Origin: an uncultured Dorea sp.
GTDB taxonomy: Bacteria > Bacillota > Clostridia > Lachnospirales > Lachnospiraceae
Assembly (NCBI GenBank): GCA_910588745.1
Contig: CAJURK010000056.1
Span: forward strand, 1 to 15,899
Reading direction: 5' to 3'
DNA length: 15,899 bases
The notes beneath the pieces were generated by a model that saw only the letters and a program-made list of their open reading frames with translations, did no database searches and was not told the origin of the DNA. Below are positions 6,837 through 13,138 of the stretch, piece after piece. The stretch's first letter is position 1. The number at the start of each line of letters is the position of its first letter. The position numbers and the translations under genes were made by a program.

Positions 6837-6887
6837 AAACAGATAATGAAAGTTGGGTAAGAATACCGCTTTAATTATCTGTTTTTT
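6837..6887 (+). terminator. Probable terminator of the csoR-like gene
   Basis: An 11-bp perfect inverted repeat (AAACAGATAAT at 6837-6847, ATTATCTGTTT at 6874-6884) is followed by more T residues (TTTTTT overall at 6882-6887). The 26-base loop is long for an intrinsic terminator. The right arm lies inside the 3' end of the minus-strand HTH gene. A second hairpin, TTTGAAG/CTTCAAA at 6794-6818, has no U-run. Confidence 0.55.
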
Positions 6888-7083
6888 CTTTGGTGAAGGT
6901 TAACACATCATTAGGTGTGCAGGATAAAATACCGCACAATGTTTCTAGGGTTGCGGTAGTGATGTTTTTGTTATGTTTTAGATTATAAATGGTTTTTGAG
7001 TGTATGTCATATTTCTCGATCAGAGTGTAAGTGCTTATTTCTTTGTTTTTCATTGTCTGCCACAATGGTTCGTACGAAACCAT
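6871..7083 (-). CDS. Small Cro/C1-type HTH protein
   Basis: A 70-residue single-domain DNA-binding protein resembling the HTH_26 (Cro/C1-type) family seen in Firmicutes. The helix-turn-helix is at about residues 15-50 ('STYTLIEKYDIHSKTIYNLK'), ending with the typical 'LETLCGILSCTPNDVL' helix. The start at 7083 is set by GGAGG (7091-7095 on the plus strand) 7 bases upstream; an upstream frame to 7182 lacks such a site. It is divergent from the gene at 7297 and convergent with the csoR-like gene. Such proteins are often regulators of a neighbour or of themselves; the target here is unknown. Confidence 0.82.
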   Translation of the reverse strand: MVSYEPLWQTMKNKEISTYTLIEKYDIHSKTIYNLKHNKNITTATLETLCGILSCTPNDVLTFTKEKTDN

Positions 7084-7210
7084 ATAGTTACCTCCAATCC
7101 ATGAGTTGAAAATACCGGTTTCGTTCCGAATGATAAAGGATTGAACCAGATGTAAATATAAGTTTCTCCCATGTTTTTCCATATTTTTATTTTACTGTTA
7201 TAAAATATGC

Positions 7211-7239
7211 TTGAATATGCCGAAAATAATCGGTATAAT
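7211..7239 (+). promoter_or_regulatory. Promoter of the 7297 gene, with small dyad
   Basis: TTGAAT (7211-7216), 17 bases, TATAAT (7234-7239). A small dyad CCGA-N6-TCGG sits between the two boxes (7220-7233) and could be an operator for the divergent HTH protein. Transcription would begin near 7246, which rules out translation from the ATG at 7207. Confidence 0.65.
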
Positions 7240-7296
7240 AATTATGGAATTTACTATACAATTACGATGAAATGTGCAGAAGGGACAGAACTCAGG

Positions 7297-7749
7297 ATGA
7301 GAAAGAAGCGGCGTTACATAGGAGTCTCGAATGGTATTGTGTTGTGCGTGGACAGATACGGAGGAGGTACAATTGAAGGACGTATGTATCATGGCTATCA
7401 GAAAGAGAACATACATTTTTACGGATATGAGAAGGTAATAAAGATAGCGGAAGGACTTTTTAACGCGTTGGGGTTTCCTTTTATGGGAACCGGCGATAGA
7501 GATATACACGGCAATATACGTAGCTGCGATAGGACGGAAGGGATGGAAAGAGTTTTGAGCGAGGAAGAATTATTAAAAAAGCATGGAGATAAAGGGACGT
7601 TTGTTATCCGGGTGCGGCACAGGCAGCACAGTAGCTGGCAGGGAGAGATTACACATCTTGAGGAAGATAAAAGCGTGTGTTTTCGGTCGCTTTTGGAATT
7701 GATTAAGATTATAGATAACATTTTGGATGAGACAGAGGAAGATTGCTGA
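7297..7749 (+). CDS. Uncharacterised protein, 150 residues
   Basis: I do not recognise a function. Two conserved-looking blocks are present: an N-terminal 'VDRYGGG.IEGRMYHGY....IHFYG' followed by a helix 'EKVIKIAEGLFNALGFP', and a C-terminal 'FVIRVRHRQHSSWQGEITHLEE....FRSLLELIKIIDNIL'. The latter resembles a short module I recall from many hypothetical proteins of Lachnospiraceae. There is no signal peptide or membrane helix. The start is uncertain: ATG at 7297 has AGAAGGGA about 11 bases upstream and follows the promoter at 7211-7239; ATG at 7267 is possible but has no ribosome binding site. It is divergent from the small HTH gene. Confidence 0.65.
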   Translation: MRKKRRYIGVSNGIVLCVDRYGGGTIEGRMYHGYQKENIHFYGYEKVIKIAEGLFNALGFPFMGTGDRDIHGNIRSCDRTEGMERVLSEEELLKKHGDKGTFVIRVRHRQHSSWQGEITHLEEDKSVCFRSLLELIKIIDNILDETEEDC

Positions 7750-7940
7750 ATTGGTGTTAAACGGATCTGAATCCGGATAAACATGGCGGGAACGGTTTGC
7801 GCTGTTCCATTAATCTAGTGATTTCCGAAGATGATAATTAAAAAATTCATATATTGGCTTAGAAAATAACGGTAGAAGATAGGTTTGGACACACAGTTTT
7901 CCTTTACACCATTTCTGCGGTTATTTTTTAAAATATATTT

Positions 7941-7977
7941 TTGCAGCAATAAAAATTGTTGCAAACTTTTTTATAAT
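7941..7977 (+). promoter_or_regulatory. Inverted repeat and -10 box before the MATE gene
   Basis: TTGCAGCAAT (7941-7950), AAAA, ATTGTTGCAA (7955-7964) form a 10-bp inverted repeat with one G-U pair, followed by ACTTTTTTATAAT. Two readings are possible: an intrinsic terminator for the upstream gene (stem then T-run), or an operator for a MarR/TetR-like regulator placed just upstream of a perfect -10 TATAAT (7972-7977) that has no good -35 box. The rest of 7750-8022 is AT-rich with nothing else seen. Confidence 0.55.
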
Positions 7978-8022
7978 GACTTACTATGGAAATTAACACG
8001 CTTGACGAAAGGAGGAGCCTGG

Positions 8023-9402
8023 ATGAATGGATTAAAGAAATTATTTGCCCCGGTAGATATGACCGTGGGGAAACCATGGGAGGATATCGTAATATTTACG
8101 GTGCCGATGCTGATTGGAAATATTGCCCAGCAGTTATATAATACGGTGGACAGCGTGGTGGTCGGCCAGTTTGTGGGAGACAACGCCCTGGCGGCGGTGG
8201 GAAGCGCCGGGCCGATTCTGAATCTGCTGATTGTACTGTTTGTGGGAATCAGTATGGGAGCGGGGATCATGGTGTCCCAGTATCTGGGAGCGAGAAACAG
8301 GGAGGCGCTGTCTAAGACCATTGGAACGTCGATTATACTGACCGGGATTGCATCGCTTTTGGTGATGGTGCTGGCAACATTGGCGGCAAGGCCGCTGCTG
8401 GAGCTTTTGAATACGCCGGCGACAATTATTGACTGGTGTACGTCCTATTTAAGAATTCTGTTTATCGGCGTGGCAGGCATGGCGTTTTATAATATTTTAA
8501 GCGGCATTCTGCGCGGACTGGGAGATTCGATGTCGGCGCTGGCGTACCTGTTGGCGGCAAGCGGCCTTAATATTGTGCTGGATCTTTTGTTTGTAGCGAA
8601 GCTTGACATGGGAGTTGCCGGGGTGGCGCTGGCTACGGCGATTGCCCAGGGGATTTCCGCGCTGCTCTGCATCCGGAGGCTGACGAAGCTTGGAGATCTC
8701 TTTGATATGAAATGGAAATACATACGCCTATTTCGGCAGTATGCCGGCGGAATCATACGGCTGGGAGTGCCTTCCGGGGTGACGCAGGCGATTATGTCGA
8801 TGGCAATGCTGGTGGTTCAGTCTCTGACCAACAGTTTTGGCGAATTATTTATTGCGGCGAATGTAATTGTAATGCGTGTGGACGGATTTGCTATGATGCC
8901 GAATTTTTCGTTTGGCACGGCAATGACCACCTATGCGGGACAGAATGTAGGAGCAGGAGAGTATGAGCGGGTATCCCGGGGCGCGAAGCAGGGTACTTTG
9001 ATGGCTATGGGAACTTCTGCGGTAATTGTGGGACTTATTCTCCTGTTTGGAAGACATTTAATGAAGATTTTTACCAATACTTCTGAGCTGGTAACGCTCA
9101 GCATGCAGATGATGACGATTCTGGCTGTGGGCTATGTGGCTGTTGCGGTGACCCAGACGCTGTCAGGAGTCATGAGGGGAGCGGGAGACACCATGACGCC
9201 TATGTGGATTTCTATGGTGAGTACGATCGTAATCCGCGTGCCTTTGGCGTATGGACTGGTGCATCTGTCCAAGACGCCGGAGCTTCCCGAGGGGGAGCGG
9301 GCGTGCATATTTATCTCGCTGCTGATTTCCTGGGTGTTGGGGGCGCTGATTACGAGTGTTTTTTATAAAAGAGGCAAATGGAGAGGAAAAGCAATCTCAT
9401 AA
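8023..9402 (+). CDS. MATE-family multidrug/toxin efflux transporter
   Basis: A 459-residue polytopic membrane protein of the MATE (MOP superfamily) family, which exports drugs or other organic compounds using a Na+ or H+ gradient. About twelve hydrophobic helices fall in two pseudo-symmetric halves, each opening with the family-type stretch: 'FTVPMLIGNIAQQLYNTVDSVVVGQFVG' at about 24-51 and 'IRLGVPSGVTQAIMSMAMLVVQSLTNSFG' at about 244-272. 'GAGIMVSQYLGARN' and 'MTTYAGQNVGAGEYERV' are the matching loops of the two halves. Start: AAAGGAGG (8008-8015) 7 bases before ATG; an upstream frame to 7885 is not used. Length fits the family. It appears monocistronic. The substrate is unknown. Confidence 0.95.
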   Translation: MNGLKKLFAPVDMTVGKPWEDIVIFTVPMLIGNIAQQLYNTVDSVVVGQFVGDNALAAVGSAGPILNLLIVLFVGISMGAGIMVSQYLGARNREALSKTIGTSIILTGIASLLVMVLATLAARPLLELLNTPATIIDWCTSYLRILFIGVAGMAFYNILSGILRGLGDSMSALAYLLAASGLNIVLDLLFVAKLDMGVAGVALATAIAQGISALLCIRRLTKLGDLFDMKWKYIRLFRQYAGGIIRLGVPSGVTQAIMSMAMLVVQSLTNSFGELFIAANVIVMRVDGFAMMPNFSFGTAMTTYAGQNVGAGEYERVSRGAKQGTLMAMGTSAVIVGLILLFGRHLMKIFTNTSELVTLSMQMMTILAVGYVAVAVTQTLSGVMRGAGDTMTPMWISMVSTIVIRVPLAYGLVHLSKTPELPEGERACIFISLLISWVLGALITSVFYKRGKWRGKAIS

Positions 9403-9452
9403 CAGCGCAATGGATTGTTGGCAGACAGCGGCCTGCCAGAAGCGCCAGTAAC

Positions 9453-9526
9453 AAATGAGGCTGTCAGGAAATGTAATTAACCTGCACTAAAATGAGGCTG
9501 TCGGGAAATGTAATTGACCTGCACTA
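9453..9526. repeat. 37-bp tandem duplication
   Basis: Copy 1 is 9453-9489 and copy 2 is 9490-9526: exactly adjacent, 37 bases each, with two differences. The unit begins AAATGAGGCTGTC and ends CCTGCACTA. Copy 2 also forms the left end of the element at 9493-9592. Confidence 0.95.
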
Positions 9527-9592
9527 TACTTCCGCGCTCTCAAATTGAGCAAGTGGTATAGCGGCAAGCAGTATCATTTTCCGATAGCCCCA
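9493..9592. mobile_element. MITE-like element or IS-end remnant
   Basis: A segment of about 100 bp is bounded by imperfect 18-bp inverted repeats: TGAGGCTGTCGGGAAATG (9493-9510) and, at 9575-9592, the complement of TGGGGCTATCGGAAAATG (15 of 18 match). Internally ACTATAC and GGTATAG pair, and CTCAAATTGAG is near-palindromic, so the whole unit can fold on itself. It has no coding capacity. It may be a miniature element mobilised by a transposase elsewhere, or two fused ends of a lost insertion sequence. The family cannot be named from sequence alone. Confidence 0.55.
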
Positions 9593-9646
9593 TGTTTGCC
9601 TGTCTTGAATAAAAAGAATTCTATTGCGATAGTTTGGATGAAATTG

Positions 9647-10192
9647 TCAGTCTAATTCCAGCCTCATTGAAATTAGTTCCTGCCAGTCTTGGTAGCGTGA
9701 ACGAAAACCCCTTGGATTGCGTCCAAATTCGATAAAACCCATACTTTTGTACAAAGCAATCGCATTACTGTTTTCGCTTACAACCTCTAATTCCAATTGG
9801 GAATACCCGGCTTCTTTTGCACACTCGATACAAGCTGCAATCAATGCTCGGCCGATTCCAACGCCGCAAAAATCCTTATCAATTGCAACTCCTAGTTCCG
9901 CACGATGTTTGACCTTATTTGCCCCTTTGCTATCTACATTTGCAGTTCCAACGATCTGTCCGTCAACAACAGCACAAAGATAAACTTCCCTGTCTGCACA
10001 TTCTTTTTCGGCCAAAAATTGCTTTTCAAACGCCGTATCAAAAGAGGTTTCGTCCTTGTAGGATGATAAAAAATCTGTTTGCTCATGAGTTAGAAGAAAA
10101 ACATTTAAGACTTCCTGTGCATCGTCGCCAGTAGCATTTCTAAGTAAACATTTCTTATTATTCTTTAGAGATACATTTTTTGAGTACTTCAT
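9647..10192 (-). CDS. GNAT-family N-acetyltransferase
   Basis: A 181-residue acetyl-CoA-dependent acetyltransferase of the GNAT fold. The acetyl-CoA-binding motif A is 'LGVAIDKDFCGVGIGRALI', with the Q/R-x-x-G-x-G/A signature as C-G-V-G-I-G-R. It is followed by 'AGYSQLELEVVSENSNAIALYKSMGF' and 'EFGR', the usual beta4-alpha4-beta5 and closing region. The start is the ATG at 10192 with AAGGGA 9 bases upstream; a TTG further out (10213) is less likely. The family acts on many substrates (protein N-termini, amines, antibiotics) and the target cannot be told here. It is a single gene in the accessory half. Confidence 0.9.
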   Translation of the reverse strand: MKYSKNVSLKNNKKCLLRNATGDDAQEVLNVFLLTHEQTDFLSSYKDETSFDTAFEKQFLAEKECADREVYLCAVVDGQIVGTANVDSKGANKVKHRAELGVAIDKDFCGVGIGRALIAACIECAKEAGYSQLELEVVSENSNAIALYKSMGFIEFGRNPRGFRSRYQDWQELISMRLELD

Positions 10193-10490
10193 TTTCAATT
10201 TTCCCTTCCGCAAATTTATTTAACTGCTATGATTCACAGTGCCATTCTATATTTTGCTTATAAAATCAATCTTGTTCAGTTCAAAAAGCTTATCAGTTTG
10301 ACCACATAATTGTTCAACGGTTTCTTATTTTAGATTCATTTTAACATATCTACTCTGAATAGTCATTTTCTTTTTAAATATCTTAAGCTCGTTTGTCCTC
10401 AAATATAATTTTATTCAATTCAGCATATATTCCAGCGACTCGGCGCCAACGGCACGGACAGAGCGACGGAATGGTACAAAAAGGAATATT
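10193..10490. other. AT-rich spacer with a short GC-rich fragment
   Basis: There is no intact gene. Most of it is AT-rich. Bases 10432-10476 are GC-rich and read on the plus strand as a protein-like fragment (RLGANGTDRATEWYKKEYF) that runs into the end of the next gene and stops; it has no start codon and may be the last piece of a lost gene. No clear terminator for the 790-residue gene is seen. Confidence 0.35.
10257..10284 (-). promoter_or_regulatory. Possible promoter of the acetyltransferase gene
   Basis: On the minus strand TTGAAC (10284-10279), 16 bases, TATAAG (10262-10257) lies about 65 bases before the start codon. Spacing is acceptable and both boxes are near consensus. Confidence 0.4.
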
Positions 10491-12863
10491 TTATAATTTT
10501 ATCCATTCTATATCTTTTTTGACAGGATATGTATTCAATAGAGTATCATAATATGCTTTATCCACGTCCTCTGCATTATCAGCCATACACTCCTCGCTTC
10601 TAGAGTACATAGGCCCTAAACTGCTTCCAGGATATATCCATACTCCGTCTACAAAATTTGTGCTTGCGGAATCTCCGGCAATCTGATAAAAAAGTGTTCC
10701 ATACCATGTACTGTCATTCTCTTTTTGTATCTTCATAATTACGTTATTTTCACAGATAAAATAGAATGACTGAATCCCCATATCACCGGCATCAAATAAT
10801 CTTTGAGGTGTTCCCTGTATGCAGGTATAGATGTCATAGGTTGTGTAAGAAGTAGAGTCTCCTTCTGCGACATCTGCAATAAATAGTTCTTCTACTCCAT
10901 TACCATCTATATCTATCATTGCATAACTCAACCCTGGAGGGAGTTCTCCGATGCCTCCAAATACATTCCAGTTTACATTTGGATACGTTTCTGTAAAATC
11001 ATCATCACCGCCTGTCATTAGCATACCTTTCTGTGTACGGTACTGTTCTAGGATATTTTCATAACATGCTTCGGCGTCAAAGTTTTCTTCGGTATCATTT
11101 TCTAACTTCAAGTCCGCAAGCTTTTTCCAGGGGATATCCGTTTTTACCGCATATTTGTTTCTTGTATTTTCATACTGTTCTTCTGTCGCTTCACTGGTGC
11201 TTAAGCCGTCATCACTCCAGTAATAGCCCTCTGTGGTTTTGGAAACACTTTCTGAAAGCAATAATACTGCACTATCCTCATCCATCCGGTAAAATGTTGT
11301 AGCATCTCTGCTTTCTCCGTCCGTTTCTTCCTTTTTAACCATAAGATTCTCACATACATAATACCTTTCATGTTCACCGATATAATTATTTATTGGTTCC
11401 GGATGAAGGCCGATGCCATCCATGAATTTTTCTGCCTTTCCGTCAGCATATCCATACATATCCAAAATCGTATCGTCTAAACCCTCCCCGCTGGAAGGAT
11501 ACCCGATAAACAATTCCGGCGTTCCATCCTCACACAAATCAATCAGGGCATAGTATAACGGCGGACTGTTCTTATAGCCGTAAAGAATTGGATTTACGTG
11601 GGGATACTGGCTTTCATTGCCTGAATAACTTTCTTTTTCTCCCCTTTGATATTCCTTCAGGATATCCGCATAATATTTCACCTGCCCGTCTGCTTGGGAC
11701 TTATCCTCAACCAGTTCCTGAAGCTTATACCACTGCATGTCCGATTTTAGCGGATATTTGTTCTGCATTTCGTCATAAAACGCTTTCGTTGCTTCCATTG
11801 CCCCTAATCCACCGTAATCTTGTTCATAATAACGGCCTTCGTCCTGTCCCGCGCCTTCTTTTATGACCATCTCAACTGAATTTTCCTGTAGCTCATAATA
11901 GGTTACATTATTTATGCCGGCTCCACCACTACCATTTTCTCTTATCAGTCCATTGTCACAAATGTAATACCGCACACGCTCCCCTATATAATTATGCTCG
12001 CCAAGGGGAGTTACGCCAAATCCCATTGATACTGCAAGCTGTTTTGCATTTCCCTCTTCATACCCATATAATTCCACAAGGATATACTTCGAACTATCCC
12101 CGTCAAGGAAGTACCCGATAAGCAGTTCAGGAACCCCGTCACCGCATAAATCTGCCAAGGTAAAATAAAGCGGTTCCAAACACCCATTTTCAAAAAGCAA
12201 AGGATTTACGTGGGGATACTGGTTTATATTCCCTGAATATCCTCCGGCTTCCGCCTCCTGATATTCCTTAAGGACAGAAGCATAGTATTGCCCTGCAAGA
12301 GCAAATGACTTAAGCTTGTCCTCATACTTTTTAATTATTTCGACATTTGCCTTCTCGATTTCGTTGAGTTCCTTTTCATAATTTGAATCAAAGGCTTCCG
12401 GCTCAACCGTTCCCTTATACCAGTTCTTTTCTTCAAAATAGACCTTATATTTTTCCTCTGTAAAAATCCGTCCATGCCGTGCAAGTATCTCATTTCTTGC
12501 AAAACCAAGCTGTTCTTCTGTCAGATTTTCCACGTCCGCATCTGCCAGGTATTCCTTATCACTATAAGGGAATATGTATTCGCTTTCGTCAAACTTGAGT
12601 GTCTCTTCCTCTCTGTCTTGTATTTTGGTTCCCTGCTTATCATTCTCTTTTTTTCCGCTGTCTAAAAACAAAAAAACAACCAGGCTTATCACAAAAAGAC
12701 ATGTAACTGTTCCTGCAATAATCAGCAATTTCTTCTTTTTGCATCCTTTTTCTTCTCCTGCTGTTAAATTCTGCCCTGTCACCTCATTCTGAACTTTTGT
12801 ACCACATTCAGGGCAGGATATCATATCTTTTTCCAGTTCTTTTCCGCAATGATTACAATGCAT
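10491..12863 (-). CDS. Zinc-ribbon, single-TM, YARHG protein with three repeated domains
   Basis: A 790-residue membrane protein. Residues 1-21 form a cytoplasmic zinc ribbon (Cys3, Cys6, Cys17, Cys20). After KKKK (42-45) comes one transmembrane helix (46-67), so the rest should be outside. A YARHG domain is seen at about 100-180 ('FARNEILARHGRIF', 'NWYKG'). Three copies of a roughly 200-residue domain follow (about 190-394, 395-593, 594-790). Each opens with a 'YY..(I/V)L.EYQ' helix, then 'YPHVN' or 'YPNVN', then 'Y.L.DL..DG.PEL(F/L)IG'; in copy 3 this is DIDGNGVEELFI (651-662), close to a calcium-loop pattern. Each ends in 'KYP.K.D..W.KL'. AAGGAG lies 9 bases before ATG. The role is unknown; envelope sensing or attachment is only a guess from architecture. 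Confidence 0.85.
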   Translation of the reverse strand: MHCNHCGKELEKDMISCPECGTKVQNEVTGQNLTAGEEKGCKKKKLLIIAGTVTCLFVISLVVFLFLDSGKKENDKQGTKIQDREEETLKFDESEYIFPYSDKEYLADADVENLTEEQLGFARNEILARHGRIFTEEKYKVYFEEKNWYKGTVEPEAFDSNYEKELNEIEKANVEIIKKYEDKLKSFALAGQYYASVLKEYQEAEAGGYSGNINQYPHVNPLLFENGCLEPLYFTLADLCGDGVPELLIGYFLDGDSSKYILVELYGYEEGNAKQLAVSMGFGVTPLGEHNYIGERVRYYICDNGLIRENGSGGAGINNVTYYELQENSVEMVIKEGAGQDEGRYYEQDYGGLGAMEATKAFYDEMQNKYPLKSDMQWYKLQELVEDKSQADGQVKYYADILKEYQRGEKESYSGNESQYPHVNPILYGYKNSPPLYYALIDLCEDGTPELFIGYPSSGEGLDDTILDMYGYADGKAEKFMDGIGLHPEPINNYIGEHERYYVCENLMVKKEETDGESRDATTFYRMDEDSAVLLLSESVSKTTEGYYWSDDGLSTSEATEEQYENTRNKYAVKTDIPWKKLADLKLENDTEENFDAEACYENILEQYRTQKGMLMTGGDDDFTETYPNVNWNVFGGIGELPPGLSYAMIDIDGNGVEELFIADVAEGDSTSYTTYDIYTCIQGTPQRLFDAGDMGIQSFYFICENNVIMKIQKENDSTWYGTLFYQIAGDSASTNFVDGVWIYPGSSLGPMYSRSEECMADNAEDVDKAYYDTLLNTYPVKKDIEWIKL

Positions 12864-12915
12864 AATCTTTCTCTCCTTTTTAAAATAGAGGAACCGAAGT
12901 CCCTCTACAATTTAT

Positions 12916-12932
12916 ATACTATTTTGTAGTAT
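12916..12932. promoter_or_regulatory. Palindrome upstream of the YARHG gene
   Basis: ATACTA (12916-12921), 5 bases, TAGTAT (12927-12932): a perfect 6-bp dyad, 53 bases before the start codon. A minus-strand TATATA/TATAAA -10-like box directly adjoins it, with no good -35. It may be an operator, but it also overlaps the end of the decayed frame, so chance is possible. Confidence 0.4.
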
Positions 12933-13138
12933 CGCGGCCGTAAGCATACCCAGTTAATTCCTGGTTGCTTCCAGAAGCGATTTTCTGTGTTGTAATTTGA
13001 ATCGTTTCTGTATCAGTCTGTATTTACACGTTCTTAGCAGAATATCCTGCTGCATTGATATGAGCGTAGCAGTCATGACTATGATCAATACTACAGCGGG
13101 ATAAAAGAACTACTGATTGCCGCCGTAGCAGAAAGAAA
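12919..13138 (-). pseudogene. Decayed small reading frame between two surface-protein genes
   Basis: No intact gene exists here, but the minus strand reads as protein across two stops. One frame gives DHSHDCYAHINAAGYSAKNV, then an in-frame TAA (13024-13026), then about 34 further sensible codons (TDTETIQITTQKIASGS..., ending GYAYGRDTTK) to a TAG at 12919-12921. Just upstream in another frame, directly after the ChW gene stop, is FLSATAAISSSFIPL, which resembles the end of a signal peptide. One frameshift and one stop codon would join these into a small secreted protein that has lost its start. I do not recognise the family. Confidence 0.4.

Noticed and set aside
7885..8022. N-terminal extension of the MATE protein by 46 residues
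   Set aside because: AAAGGAGG directly before the ATG at 8023, the usual family start and the inverted repeat in this stretch show that it is non-coding.
9419..9440. Hairpin TGGCAG/CTGCCA after the MATE gene as a terminator
   Set aside because: The stem is only 6 bp and no U-run follows.
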